Below the pieces are notes generated by a model. That model searched no databases and was not told where the DNA came from. It worked only from the letters and a program-made list of their open reading frames with translations. A program made the position numbers and the translations under genes. Of a stretch of 64,000 bases of DNA, positions 1 through 8,576 are shown one piece after another (the first letter of the stretch is position 1; each line of letters opens with the position of its first letter). The stretch is from Mesotoga prima MesG1.Ag.4.2 (GTDB lineage: Bacteria > Thermotogota > Thermotogae > Petrotogales > Kosmotogaceae): contig NC_017934.1 of the NCBI RefSeq assembly GCF_000147715.2, positions 744,001 to 808,000 on the forward strand. Reading direction: 5' to 3'.

Positions 1-698
1 GACCAGGAGTCATTACAGCTGGCGATATTAAAACTCCTACTGGGGTAGAGGTAGTCAACCCGTCTCAATACATAGCTACTCTGAACACAGATTCAGTTAT
101 TTATATCGAGCTTTTCGCTGAAATTGGACGAGGGTTTGTTCCAGTGTCAGAAATGGAGATAGAGCACGACGTTGAGATGATTTACATCGATGGGATCTTC
201 AGCCCTGTGTTAAAAGTCAACTTCCAGACCGAGAACGTCCGGGTTGGAAAGAGAACAGACTACGACAAGCTTATCTTGGATGTGTGGACTAAAAAGTCGA
301 TAACCCCTTCTGATGCGCTTTTGAGAGCAACTGACATACTTATTAGGCACTTCGAGGTCTTCTCCAACGGTCTAGGCAAGCCGGGTCAAGGTCTTACAAG
401 CTCAGCGCTCAAACAGGAAGAAGAGGAAATCATTTCTGAAGAAGCCGAAGTCACTGTCGAAACCCCCCAGGTGGAAGAACAGGACTCGAATTCCCTTGGA
501 GCGAAGAAGGTTGAGGAACTCGATCTTTCGGTCAGATCTCTTAACTGTCTCAAGCGCGACAAAATCAACACAATTGGTGATCTTCTCGACAAGAGCGAAG
601 CTGATCTTCTGAGGATCAGGAACTTCGGAGAGAAGTCCATGCTGGAAGTTGTCAAGAAACTGAGGGAAAAGTTCAACATCGTACTCAAGAAAGAATGA
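1..698 (+). CDS. rpoA: RNA polymerase alpha subunit, C-terminal part (5' end outside window)
   Basis: The reading frame is open from base 3, so the start lies upstream of the window. The visible part holds the end of the alpha N-terminal assembly domain, with the family stretch PGVITAGDI near the edge, then a short acidic linker rich in Glu. The alpha C-terminal domain follows, recognised by the helix-hairpin-helix region around LSVRSLNCLKRDKI and RNFGEKSM. The alpha dimer seeds polymerase assembly, and its C-terminal domain contacts UP elements and activators. rplQ follows after 21 nt, the usual bacterial rpoA-rplQ order, with a GAGGAGG ribosome site between them. Only the 5' boundary is missing. 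Confidence 0.97.
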   Translation, partial: PGVITAGDIKTPTGVEVVNPSQYIATLNTDSVIYIELFAEIGRGFVPVSEMEIEHDVEMIYIDGIFSPVLKVNFQTENVRVGKRTDYDKLILDVWTKKSITPSDALLRATDILIRHFEVFSNGLGKPGQGLTSSALKQEEEEIISEEAEVTVETPQVEEQDSNSLGAKKVEELDLSVRSLNCLKRDKINTIGDLLDKSEADLLRIRNFGEKSMLEVVKKLREKFNIVLKKE

Positions 699-719
699 TT
701 TTGAGGAGGCCTATTAGCT

Positions 720-1202
720 ATGCGCCATAGAGTCAGTGGAAGCAAACTAAATATGCCCCACAGCCAGCGAGTCGCTTTAATGCGAAATCTGGCCAGGGAG
801 CTTTTCGAACATGGAACAATCGTTACTACAGTCACTAGAGCAAAGGAGCTTAGACCCTTTGTTGAAAGCATTATTACTAAGGCAAAGAAGGCTTCTCTAC
901 TCTCAGTCGAGATTTCTTCTAAGGGTCCTGACAGTACAGAAACACAGGCACTGAAGTCAAGGAACCTTGCTTTGCATCGAGAGATAAACAGGAACTTCAA
1001 CGACAGAAAGCTTGTCAAAAAGATCTGTGATGAAGTTGCAGTTAAGTACCACGAAAGAAACGGGGGATACACCAGAATAGTAAAATTGGGTATGAGAAGG
1101 GGCGACGCAAGTGAAATGGCCGTTCTTCAGTTGATAGACAACGAAGAAAAACAGGAAAAGAAGCCCGAGAAGAAAGCTGAAAAGAAACAGGACAAAAAGT
1201 GA
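720..1202 (+). CDS. rplQ: 50S ribosomal protein L17
   Basis: L17 binds 23S rRNA in the large subunit. The N-terminus MRHRVSGSKLNMPHSQR and the segment GGYTRIVKLGMRRGDASEMA are diagnostic. At 160 residues it is longer than the usual bacterial L17 (about 120-130). The excess is a C-terminal tail from about residue 141 made almost only of Lys, Glu and Gln, which probably lies disordered on rRNA. Start ATG has the ribosome site GAGGAGGCC 8 nt upstream. A perfect 9-bp hairpin begins at the stop codon. Confidence 0.97.
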   Translation: MRHRVSGSKLNMPHSQRVALMRNLARELFEHGTIVTTVTRAKELRPFVESIITKAKKASLLSVEISSKGPDSTETQALKSRNLALHREINRNFNDRKLVKKICDEVAVKYHERNGGYTRIVKLGMRRGDASEMAVLQLIDNEEKQEKKPEKKAEKKQDKK

Positions 1203-1223
1203 TGGCTACCGCAAGGTAGCCAT
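1202..1223 (+). terminator. hairpin with GCAA tetraloop after rplQ (weak terminator or processing site)
   Basis: A perfect 9-bp inverted repeat, ATGGCTACC/GGTAGCCAT, closes a GCAA (GNRA-type) tetraloop. The following bases are TCTTCGG, not a U-run, so this is probably not a full intrinsic terminator. It may stabilise the 3' end of the rpoA-rplQ message or reduce read-through into the transaldolase gene, whose ribosome site starts 6 nt later. Confidence 0.45.
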
Positions 1224-1240
1224 TCTTCGGAGGTGTGGCA

Positions 1241-1897
1241 ATGAAGATATTTCTTGACACGGCAAACATTGAAGACATTCGTGAGGGAATGAAGCTTGGC
1301 CTCGTCGATGGCGTGACTACCAATCCAACATTGGTTTCCAGAGAAGGAGTTAAGTTCGAAGACCGAGTTGTGGAGATTTGTGAAACGGTTAAGGGCCCTG
1401 TATCAGCGGAAGTAACGTCCACTGATTACGAAAACATGGTATTACAGGCGAGAGAACTCGCGTCACTTAATGAGCATGTGGTTGTGAAAATCCCAATGAC
1501 AAGAGATGGAATGCGAGCAGTAAAGACACTTTATGGCGAGGGAATCAAGACAAATGTTACTTTAATCTTCAATTCTCTTCAAGCAACACTTGCTGCCAAA
1601 GCAGGCGCAACATATGTAAGCCCATTTGTCGGAAGGCTCGATGATATTGCAAGCAACGGAATGGAAATAGTTGAGGAGATTGTCCGGATATTCGCGAACT
1701 ACGGTTACAGCACTGAGATAATTGTGGCAAGCGTGAGACATCCTATGCATGTTCTTGAAGCAGCTCTCATGGGAGCTGACATCGTGACGATTCCTTATGA
1801 AGTACTTCTCAAACTATTCAATCACCCGCTCACTGATATAGGAATTGAAAGATTCATGGATGACTGGAAACGCTATCAGAAACAGCAAGGCAAATAA
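1241..1897 (+). CDS. tal: Transaldolase, short class (TalC/fructose-6-phosphate aldolase-like)
   Basis: This 218-residue TIM-barrel enzyme most likely moves a dihydroxyacetone unit between sugar phosphates in the non-oxidative pentose phosphate pathway. It begins [13 protein letters not shown] and contains [14 protein letters not shown]. The Schiff-base lysine is expected at K83 in [13 protein letters not shown] chose ATG 1241 because GGAGGT at 1229-1234 lies 6 nt upstream; the in-frame GTG at 1235 abuts that site and is unlikely. The short length matches the small transaldolase/FSA group, and sequence alone does not separate transaldolase from F6P aldolase. Confidence 0.93.
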   Translation: MKIFLDTANIEDIREGMKLGLVDGVTTNPTLVSREGVKFEDRVVEICETVKGPVSAEVTSTDYENMVLQARELASLNEHVVVKIPMTRDGMRAVKTLYGEGIKTNVTLIFNSLQATLAAKAGATYVSPFVGRLDDIASNGMEIVEEIVRIFANYGYSTEIIVASVRHPMHVLEAALMGADIVTIPYEVLLKLFNHPLTDIGIERFMDDWKRYQKQQGK

Positions 1898-1900
1898 GCT

Positions 1901-1930
1901 TTGATTTTTTCCGCGTAAGTGGTATATTAT
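1901..1930 (+). promoter_or_regulatory. Candidate sigma-70-type promoter for rho
   Basis: TTGATT (1901-1906) and TATATT (1923-1928) are separated by 16 nt in the gap between tal and rho. An alternative -10, TATTAT, sits at 1925-1930. The leader of about 120 nt that would follow contains a small GGAGA/TCTCC hairpin near 1955-1968 and a strong AAGGAGG at 2026-2032. Confidence 0.45.
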
Positions 1931-2056
1931 TTCTGAAAGAACTTGTAGCTCACCGGAGACAGGTCTCCCATGCTTTCTTACAAATATTGCTAGCTTCATA
2001 TTCTTTATAATTCCTAAAGATACGGAAGGAGGGTAGGTACATTCTTCCAGTGGTGA

Positions 2057-3679
2057 TTGAATGTACCGTCAAATTTGAGCCCAAGAAAGAAGAAAACGGA
2101 AGAAACACCGAACGAACTTGATGAAAATGTCGTGAGTGAGAAGAAGCCGACCAGAAAGAGAACTACGCGAAAGAAGACTGAAGTCAAGAAGCCCGAAAAA
2201 AAGGAGGAAACACTTAGCGCTACTTCTAATGAGATCGAAAGAAGCATGAAAGAAAATGAGGTTTCATTAAAAGGAGATGCCGAAAAGAAGATGGATTCGG
2301 AATCTGAGTTTCAGGAATCAACTAGTGAGAGCGCTACAGATGAATCGAAGGAGCTTCCAAGAAAGGACAAAGACAAGGACAAAGACAAGGACAAAGACAA
2401 CATAAGGGAAGTCGAAATCGATATCTCACAGCTCCAGGCAATGCCTATCAGAGAAGTCTACAAGCTTGCTAGGAAGTATGATGTCCAAGGCTATACGCAG
2501 ATGGCAAAGAAAGACTTGATATTCGCTGTTCTTAAAGCCCAAACGGAATCTTATGGTTACTTCTTCGATCAGGGAGTTCTTGAAATCACTGACGGGGGAT
2601 ATGGCTTTCTAAGAACTCTGGATAACAACCTTCTTCCGAGCTCTAACGACATATATGTGAGCCAGTCTCAGATAAGAAGATTCAACCTTACAAGTGGCGA
2701 TACAGTGGCCGGGCAGGTAAGACCCCCGAAGGAAGGCGAGAAATACTTTGCGCTCTTGAGAATAGAGGCTATTAATCACAAGGCGATAAACTTCGCTGCA
2801 GAAAGAATTACTTTTCAGAATCTTACGCCAATCCACCCTGAAGACAGGTTGATTACCGAGACAGATTCTCATATAATGAGCACAAGAATGGTTGATCTCT
2901 TCTCCCCAATTGGAAAGGGACAGCGAGGATTGATAGTTTCACCTCCCAAAGCGGGGAAGACCATACTGCTGAAGGAGCTTGCTAACGGAATTGCCGAGAA
3001 TCACCCAGACACCATAAGAATAATTCTGTTAATCGACGAGAGACCTGAAGAGGTCACTGATCTCAGAAGAAGCACAAATGCTCATGTAATAGCCGCCCCA
3101 TTTGATATGCATCCAGAGAAGCAAATTAGAGTCGCGGAGATGACTATCGAAATGGCAAAAAGATTGGTCGAATTCAATTACGATGTTGTCATTCTGCTCG
3201 ACAGTATTACTAGACTAGCAAGAGCCTACAATCTATATGTTCCGCCCAGCGGAAAGCTTCTCTCCGGTGGTGTGGATCCTTCTGCTCTTTACAAGCCCAA
3301 ATACTTCTTTGGAGCGGCTAGAAACATAGAAGAGGGTGGAAGCCTTACGATAATCGCTACAGCGCTCGTTGAAACGGGGAGCAAAATGGATGAAGTTATT
3401 TTCGAAGAGTTCAAGGGTACTGGAAATATGGAACTGATTCTATCTAGACAGCTGGCCAACAAGAGGATGTTCCCATCGATCAATCTTACTCTTTCCGGTA
3501 CTAGAAGAGAAGAACTACTTCTTCCTTCAGATATTCTGAGAAAGATCTGGATTCTAAGACGAATGCTGTCTTCAATGTCGGAAGAAGAGGGATTGAGACT
3601 AATCATGGAGAAACTTCGTGGCACCGGATCAAATGACGAATTCTTGGACTTGATTGAAATGGAAAAGAAGCAGTACTAG
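2057..3679 (+). CDS. rho: Transcription termination factor Rho, with long charged N-terminal extension
   Basis: Hexameric RNA helicase that terminates transcription. Order of parts: a low-complexity Lys/Glu/Asp-rich extension (about residues 1-115, including KDKDKDKDKDKD), the Rho N domain (about 120-155), the cold-shock-type RNA-binding domain (about 160-240), and the ATPase core with Walker A PPKAGKTILLKE, the segment LLIDERPEEVTDL and the C-terminal motif GTGNMELILSRQLA. At 540 residues it is about 100 longer than a minimal Rho. The start is uncertain: TTG 2057 is the first start-type codon after the in-frame stop at 2054-2056, but the strong AAGGAGG at 2026-2032 is 24 nt upstream, so translation could begin further in. 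Confidence 0.95.
   Translation: MNVPSNLSPRKKKTEETPNELDENVVSEKKPTRKRTTRKKTEVKKPEKKEETLSATSNEIERSMKENEVSLKGDAEKKMDSESEFQESTSESATDESKELPRKDKDKDKDKDKDNIREVEIDISQLQAMPIREVYKLARKYDVQGYTQMAKKDLIFAVLKAQTESYGYFFDQGVLEITDGGYGFLRTLDNNLLPSSNDIYVSQSQIRRFNLTSGDTVAGQVRPPKEGEKYFALLRIEAINHKAINFAAERITFQNLTPIHPEDRLITETDSHIMSTRMVDLFSPIGKGQRGLIVSPPKAGKTILLKELANGIAENHPDTIRIILLIDERPEEVTDLRRSTNAHVIAAPFDMHPEKQIRVAEMTIEMAKRLVEFNYDVVILLDSITRLARAYNLYVPPSGKLLSGGVDPSALYKPKYFFGAARNIEEGGSLTIIATALVETGSKMDEVIFEEFKGTGNMELILSRQLANKRMFPSINLTLSGTRREELLLPSDILRKIWILRRMLSSMSEEEGLRLIMEKLRGTGSNDEFLDLIEMEKKQY
2363..2398 (+). repeat. In-frame 12-bp tandem repeat (3 copies) in rho
   Basis: The unit AAGGACAAAGAC is repeated three times without mismatch and encodes alternating Lys-Asp at about residues 103-114 of Rho. 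Such repeats change copy number by replication slippage; because the unit is a multiple of three, only the length of the linker would change. Confidence 0.9.
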
Positions 3680-3692
3680 ATGGGAGATAATG

Positions 3693-4643
3693 ATGGTCAG
3701 ACGCGTAATAGGAATTGATCTGGGTGGAACAGAGACAAAGATAGGGATAGTTGAGGAAGACGGCAAGATAGTCGAAAAAAAGGTGATCCCCACAAGAGTG
3801 TCAGAAGGTAGAACTACTGTCGTCACGAGAATTGGTGAAGCGATAAATGAGCTCCTTGTTCAGTCGGGTATCGACTCAAAGCAAATTATCGGAATCGGAG
3901 TTGGTTCACCTGGATCGATCGACCACGACACGGGAACTGTGCTGTTTTCTCCAAATCTTCCCGATTGGTCGGGGTTCGGGCTGGCAGCTATGCTCGAGAG
4001 AGTCACTGGAATAAGAACATTTGTAGAGAACGATGCAAATTCCTTTATTCTAGGAGAGTGGGCATTCGGCGAGTTCAAAGGCAGCCAACACATGGTAGGC
4101 CTCACATTAGGTACCGGAGTCGGAGGGGGAGTGATAACCCACGGTATTTTGATGACAGGTAGCAAAGGCTATGGAGGGGAACTTGGACACACTATAGTTG
4201 AACCGGAAGGACCAGTTTGCGGTTGTGGCTCTCACGGATGTCTTGAAGCTCTTGCTTCGGCGACTGCCATAATAAATCTGGCCAGGGAATATTCGAAGAG
4301 ATTTCCGCAGTCAACGATATTTGCATCGCCTGAAATAAACGCTAAAGTGGTCTTTGACGCGGCACGGGAGGGTGATCTCGCAGCAACTCTGATCGTAGAA
4401 AGAGCAACCAGAGCCCTGGCTATTGCAATCGGAAATTTCATACATGTGTTCAATCCCGAACATATTGTCATTGGCGGTGGGATCAGCAGAGCTGGAGATT
4501 TGCTAATAAACGGGATAAGGGAAAAACTCCCGGCTTTCGTAATGACTTCTTTTAACGGGACCTTCAGCATCACTCTGAGCAAATTGGTAGAGAATGCAGG
4601 GATAACAGGTGCCGCGTCGATAGTCTTTTACAGGACTAGTTGA
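3693..4643 (+). CDS. ROK-family sugar kinase (glucokinase-like)
   Basis: The protein starts with the phosphate-binding loop VIGIDLGGTETKIGIV, has the sugar-site segment VENDANSFILGEW, and carries the ROK zinc signature CGCGSHGCLE at about residues 176-185. With no DNA-binding domain in front, it is a kinase rather than a NagC/XylR-type repressor. Glucose is the likely substrate, but other hexoses or N-acetyl sugars cannot be excluded. ATG 3693 has GGGAG 6 nt upstream; ATG 3690 is the alternative. The 3' end overlaps the opposing endonuclease V gene by 16 nt, so there is no room for a terminator between them. Confidence 0.92.
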   Translation: MVRRVIGIDLGGTETKIGIVEEDGKIVEKKVIPTRVSEGRTTVVTRIGEAINELLVQSGIDSKQIIGIGVGSPGSIDHDTGTVLFSPNLPDWSGFGLAAMLERVTGIRTFVENDANSFILGEWAFGEFKGSQHMVGLTLGTGVGGGVITHGILMTGSKGYGGELGHTIVEPEGPVCGCGSHGCLEALASATAIINLAREYSKRFPQSTIFASPEINAKVVFDAAREGDLAATLIVERATRALAIAIGNFIHVFNPEHIVIGGGISRAGDLLINGIREKLPAFVMTSFNGTFSITLSKLVENAGITGAASIVFYRTS

Positions 4644-5305
4644 TTCTTCAATCGTTGAGTCAGGATATGTGCTTGTCTAGTAGGTTCCGGAATTCTGTAC
4701 TTTCCAATTGTTCTTATTGATAACCTGAGAGCACTTTCCGCAGTTATTCTATTTCCCGGTGAAATGAAAACCGGTTTTACACTCGTTCTTGTACATAGCG
4801 CATATCCTAGCAATCTACCGCCTGGTGAGAGGATTCTGCTGCTTTGTCCTTTCTCTCTCGGGAGGCTTTCGACCTTTCCATAGAGAAGGCTTTTCGCAAC
4901 GCCTATCGTTGGTATTTCTACGAAAAGTCCAATGTGGGAAGCTATACCAATCCCTCTGGGATGAGCTATCCCGTGTCCATCAAAGAAGAGCAGGTCAACT
5001 TCCGGTGATCTAGACAGCGCATCAAGTATAGCGGGCCCCTCCCTAAATGACAATAGACCGGGGATGTAAGGCGTCTCAACCTTTTTAAGAGAAAAGAAAT
5101 GGTCAACTATGGAAAGAGAGTTAAACTCCATAATCACAATTACGGCGAGCGCAATCTCTCTAAAAGGAAAAGAAACGTCTATTCCTGCCACTAGTCTTGG
5201 CTCCCGAGAGTAGTCCTCAAATGTAAGCTTGTCCCTGAGTTTCTTTTGTAAGTCTATAGCTTGAACCGGTTCCATCGACCATGAGTGAATATATTCGATA
5301 TTCAT
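4628..5305 (-). CDS. nfi: Endonuclease V (deoxyinosine 3' endonuclease)
   Basis: Repairs deaminated adenine by nicking DNA at the second phosphodiester bond 3' of inosine. From ATG 5305 the protein is 225 residues. The acidic catalytic residues fall at D43 (AGIDVSF), E89 (LLSFREGPA) and D109 (FFDGHGIAHPRGIGIASHIG), with the PYIPG wedge tyrosine at Y80, almost the numbering known for the Thermotoga maritima enzyme. I chose ATG 5305 because GGGAGAG lies 6 nt upstream; the longer TTG frame from 5320 would put that ribosome site inside the gene. It is divergent from dnaN and convergent with the ROK kinase. Confidence 0.96.
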   Translation of the reverse strand: MNIEYIHSWSMEPVQAIDLQKKLRDKLTFEDYSREPRLVAGIDVSFPFREIALAVIVIMEFNSLSIVDHFFSLKKVETPYIPGLLSFREGPAILDALSRSPEVDLLFFDGHGIAHPRGIGIASHIGLFVEIPTIGVAKSLLYGKVESLPREKGQSSRILSPGGRLLGYALCTRTSVKPVFISPGNRITAESALRLSIRTIGKYRIPEPTRQAHILTQRLKNQLVL

Positions 5306-5369
5306 GTTGTTCTCTCCCAAAGGAAGAAATCTATCGCTGTTGCTTCTGACAATGATTATGCCACATAGA

Positions 5370-5378
5370 TGTTATAAT
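5370..5378 (+). promoter_or_regulatory. Extended -10 promoter element upstream of dnaN
   Basis: TGTTATAAT carries a perfect TATAAT (5373-5378) preceded by the TGn extension. No well-spaced -35 is visible; CTGACA at 5346-5351 is 21 nt away. The element lies in the 104-nt gap between the divergent nfi and dnaN starts. Confidence 0.5.
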
Positions 5379-5409
5379 TTATGAAAAGCTCTTCAAGTGG
5401 AGGTGTATG

Positions 5410-6513
5410 ATGAAATTCGTCGCAGCTCGTTCAGAAATCCTCACAAGATTAGAATCGGTTTCTGGGGCAGTTGCTCCGAAAAGCGTGAAGCCAATTCTTT
5501 CGGGCATATATTTTTCAATGAAGGATGACTCAACGGTTAAGCTTCAGGCCACCGATCTAGAAACGGCAATTACTACAGAGCTGAGACCAAAGCACATAGA
5601 TGGAAGGTGCGATTTTGTCATAGATGCGCGTCTGGTACTCGAAATAGTCAGAAATCTTCCTGAAGGAGAAGTTGTTTTTGAAACGGAAGACACAAACGTT
5701 ATCATTAGGGAGGGAAGTGCACGCTTCACTCTTCCAACAATGGATCCCGAGGAGTTCCCCATTGTTGAACCAACCTCGGGAGGACTTGAATTCACAGTGT
5801 CGGTTTCATCGATTGAACTGATGATAGATAGAGTGATTTTCTGTGCTGCTAGGGATGAATTCATGAGAAATCTGAACAGTGTCTACTGGGAATTCGAGGA
5901 TGGTTACCTTCGACTTGTAGCTGCGGATGGATTCAGGATGGCGCTCTCCGAAGAAAGAATTGACCTTAGCATCGATGACCACTTTCTGCTTACGCTTAAG
6001 AGCATGAAGGATTTGCAAAACAGTCTTAAAGCTGCAATGTCTGATCTGTTGAAGGTAACCTATGATGGTTCGCGTGTTCAGTTCCTTTTTGACGGCACTG
6101 AGATAGTAACAAAGGTTGTGGATGCTGAGTTTCCGGACTACAAGAAGGTTCTTCCCAAATCATTCAAGGCGAGACTTGTTCTTTCTACCGAGGTCTTTTC
6201 AGATGCTGTAAGAAGGGCATCGATTGCCGCAAGGCTCGGATCGGATTCGGTCAAGTTTGAAATAGACGATGAGCAGTTTAAGATAGTTGCTAGAAGCCCT
6301 GATCACGGGGAATCCATAGAGATTCTTGATGCAAACAAGGAAGGAGACAACATTGTCATAGCCTTTAATCCCAGGTTTCTTTCGGAATCTGCTAAGAAGA
6401 TTGATTCCGATACTGTGGAGTTGAATTTCGTTGATTCCAATAGCCCTCTTCAAATGAATCCAGTAGATGTCCAGGGTTATACATACGTTATTATGCCTAT
6501 TAGACTCATATGA
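5410..6513 (+). CDS. dnaN: DNA polymerase III sliding clamp (beta subunit)
   Basis: Ring-shaped processivity factor that tethers the replicative polymerase to DNA. At 367 residues it has the normal length for three clamp domains. Family features include ATDLETAITTE in domain I, RLVAADGFRMALSEERI in domain II, and the C-terminal end YTYVIMPIRLI, where beta clamps typically close with MPMRL. ATG 5410 lies 6 nt after GGAGG (5399-5403); ATG 5407 is only 3 nt away and also in frame. The stop codon overlaps the ispF start by 4 nt, so the two are probably translated together. It does not sit next to dnaA or recF here. Confidence 0.97.
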   Translation: MKFVAARSEILTRLESVSGAVAPKSVKPILSGIYFSMKDDSTVKLQATDLETAITTELRPKHIDGRCDFVIDARLVLEIVRNLPEGEVVFETEDTNVIIREGSARFTLPTMDPEEFPIVEPTSGGLEFTVSVSSIELMIDRVIFCAARDEFMRNLNSVYWEFEDGYLRLVAADGFRMALSEERIDLSIDDHFLLTLKSMKDLQNSLKAAMSDLLKVTYDGSRVQFLFDGTEIVTKVVDAEFPDYKKVLPKSFKARLVLSTEVFSDAVRRASIAARLGSDSVKFEIDDEQFKIVARSPDHGESIEILDANKEGDNIVIAFNPRFLSESAKKIDSDTVELNFVDSNSPLQMNPVDVQGYTYVIMPIRLI

Positions 6514-6977
6514 GAATCAGGGTGGGAATCGGTTACGACATTCATTCGATCAAGCCCGGGGACAGAGGTATGTATCTGGGAGGAGTTAAGGTATCTGATA
6601 CATTCTATCTTGTGGGCCATTCTGACGGAGATGCCCTTTGTCATGCGATTGTCGATGCGATTCTTGGGAGCACTTCTTCGGGAAACATCGGCATCAGTTT
6701 TCCAGAGGATGAAAAAAACAGAGATCGAAGAAGTATAGAGTTTCTGATGGAGGTAGCTGAGTCGATAAGAGGTCGATGGCGAATTCTAAATGTTGACGCA
6801 GTTGTCGTGATCGAAAAGGTTAGACTAGCAGGGTTTGTCAGTTCAATCACTGAGAATGTTGCCAGAGCGCTTGGGATCGAAAGCGAGCAGGTAAACGTTA
6901 AGCCCAAATCCGGAAATGGCAGCAGCCCTGGTTTCGTGCAAGTTCATGCTGTTTGTCTTTTGGAGAAGGTGGGGTAA
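6510..6977 (+). CDS. ispF: 2-C-methyl-D-erythritol 2,4-cyclodiphosphate synthase
   Basis: Closes the cyclodiphosphate ring in the non-mevalonate (MEP) isoprenoid pathway. The metal-binding signature VGIGYDIHSI (D10, H12) is at the N-terminus, followed by GHSDGDALCHAIVDAILG and the C-terminal substrate segment VNVKPKSGNG. The 155-residue length is typical. It overlaps dnaN by 4 nt (ATGA) and is followed after 3 nt by the secretion platform gene, so it probably belongs to a long operon beginning at dnaN. Confidence 0.97.
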   Translation: MRIRVGIGYDIHSIKPGDRGMYLGGVKVSDTFYLVGHSDGDALCHAIVDAILGSTSSGNIGISFPEDEKNRDRRSIEFLMEVAESIRGRWRILNVDAVVVIEKVRLAGFVSSITENVARALGIESEQVNVKPKSGNGSSPGFVQVHAVCLLEKVG

Positions 6978-6980
6978 GAG

Positions 6981-8183
6981 ATGCCGGAATTCCGTTATGA
7001 AGTTATAAACATCAAGGGAAAGCCCGAGAAAGGCAAGCTTTCTGCCAATTCTAAACTTGAGGCCCTCCAGATTCTTTCGAGCAGGGGATTTATTGTCAGC
7101 TCGATCAAACAGTCATCGACGACACGCAATTATACGAAGGCCTCTCTATTTCCTGCTTCTCAGAAGGAAGTCAGTATCTTCTCCAGACAGCTTGCAACGA
7201 TGGTTTCTTCCGGTGTTAGGATAAGAGACTCGCTGCAAGTGCTTTCGACTCAAGTTCTTTTTTCAAGAAGATTCAGGAAGATAATCTCCCGTGTTGTTCT
7301 TGATATCGAGGGCGGTATGAGTTTTAGCGAATCGCTTGAGAAGACGGGCGTGTTTGAGCCATTGTTTACCAATCTCGTAAAAGCAGGCGAGGCGGGTGGT
7401 GTTCTCGACGAGTCTCTCGAAAGGGTTGCAGATTTCTATGAGGGGATGGTTGAGCTTCAGAATCAGGTAAAATCGGCGATGGCTTATCCTCTATTCATGA
7501 TGGTTTTCGCGGTGGGAATAGTGGGGATGATCTCCTTCTTCATCCTCCCAAATTTGATAAGTGCTTTTGGAGGAAATTACGAGCCTGAAGGAACAATGGC
7601 TATTCTTCTTAAGATGAACGACATCTTGAAAAATCATTGGCCAATTCTTCTTGTCCTGCTTTTAGCATTGTCAATAGGGGGCTTCTTCTTCTTCAAGAGT
7701 AAGTACGGCAACATTGTCAAGGAGACTCTAGGCAAATTGATTCCTCCGGTCAGAAACCTAAGAAACATGACGGCTATGGAGAGATTCACACGGACGACGG
7801 CTGTTCTTGTAGCAAGCGGTGTGGATCTTCCTACAGTTCTGGAACTTGCAGGAGAGGTTTCTCAAAGCCCTAGAGTTATGAAAGCCGTTGGCAATGCGAT
7901 AGTCAGTATAAAGGGAGGGGAAAGCATCAACGCCGCTCTTGAGAGGCAAAAGGTCTTCCCTCCAATCGTGGTTAGCATGGTTGCAACTGGCGAAGAAACT
8001 GGAAAACTTGACGAAGTCATGTTTAAAGTGGCAAACTTCTATCACATGCAAGTCCAGAATGCACTTAAGAAACTTGTTTCGCTCGTCGAGCCAATAATGA
8101 TATTATTTATTGGGGGATTTATTGGTTTCCTGGCAATAACGATTTATGGTGCTGTATTTGCAATGGAGCAAAGCATTGGATGA
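6981..8183 (+). CDS. Type II secretion/type IV pilus inner-membrane platform protein (GspF/PilC)
   Basis: Two GspF domains (about residues 65-190 and 265-390), each ending in the family pattern seen at VKAGEAGGVLDESLERVADFY and VATGEETGKLDEVMFKVANFY. Three membrane segments are visible at about 170-190, 220-238 and 367-390. Such proteins form the cytoplasmic-membrane platform on which pilin-like subunits are assembled by a secretion ATPase. It starts an apparent secretion cluster running to the giant secretin, and its stop overlaps the next gene by 4 nt. No ATPase gene (PilB/GspE) is next to it. Confidence 0.93.
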   Translation: MPEFRYEVINIKGKPEKGKLSANSKLEALQILSSRGFIVSSIKQSSTTRNYTKASLFPASQKEVSIFSRQLATMVSSGVRIRDSLQVLSTQVLFSRRFRKIISRVVLDIEGGMSFSESLEKTGVFEPLFTNLVKAGEAGGVLDESLERVADFYEGMVELQNQVKSAMAYPLFMMVFAVGIVGMISFFILPNLISAFGGNYEPEGTMAILLKMNDILKNHWPILLVLLLALSIGGFFFFKSKYGNIVKETLGKLIPPVRNLRNMTAMERFTRTTAVLVASGVDLPTVLELAGEVSQSPRVMKAVGNAIVSIKGGESINAALERQKVFPPIVVSMVATGEETGKLDEVMFKVANFYHMQVQNALKKLVSLVEPIMILFIGGFIGFLAITIYGAVFAMEQSIG

Positions 8184-8560
8184 GTTTTACCGAACTATTG
8201 TGCTGTCTGGTCGTGGTCTCTCTGTGTATCAGCGGCGTGGTACTTGTGTCATCTGACATCATAGCTAGTTTGAAAATTGTTCTAAGCAAAACTGCTCTTG
8301 ATTCGTTTATTGAAAGCCAGCGTCTCGAAGCAGTTGTTCGTTCGAGGCCCGTTGATGTATTCTATGATTTCAGATCAAGAAGAGTATCATCCACAACTGG
8401 GATGGTATTTGAAGACTGTCTCTGGGAGAACCCTGAAAACTTCAGGATTCGTTTTAATGGGGATGGTTCTATAGCTATACTTAGCGGGTCGACAACATTG
8501 AACTTTGCTGATGGCAGTGTTTTGACAATCCAGCCGGTCACGGGGAAAGTCAGTTATTGA
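8180..8560 (+). CDS. Degenerate pseudopilin-like protein (GspH-like), uncertain
   Basis: A 126-residue protein with one N-terminal hydrophobic helix (about residues 3-28) beginning SFTELLCCLVVVSL, followed by a small soluble beta-rich domain. The layout and position right after GspF/PilC resemble a pseudopilin, but the signature is poor: only Met-Ser precedes the Phe, there is no Gly at -1, and the Glu is at position 3 of the helix rather than 5. Whether a prepilin peptidase processes it is doubtful. It overlaps gspF by 4 nt. The class is inferred from context and topology, not from a clear family match. Confidence 0.6.
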   Translation: MSFTELLCCLVVVSLCISGVVLVSSDIIASLKIVLSKTALDSFIESQRLEAVVRSRPVDVFYDFRSRRVSSTTGMVFEDCLWENPENFRIRFNGDGSIAILSGSTTLNFADGSVLTIQPVTGKVSY

Positions 8561-8576
8561 GACTTGGGGGTAAATT

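Noticed and set aside
386-1072. A 228-residue open frame on the minus strand across rpoA and rplQ
   Set aside because: It lies antisense to two certain genes, has no ribosome site and no family resemblance; it is a coding shadow.
2363-2398. Short tandem repeat as a possible CRISPR or regulatory array
   Set aside because: The unit is 12 bp, directly adjacent without spacers and in frame within rho; it is a coding microsatellite.
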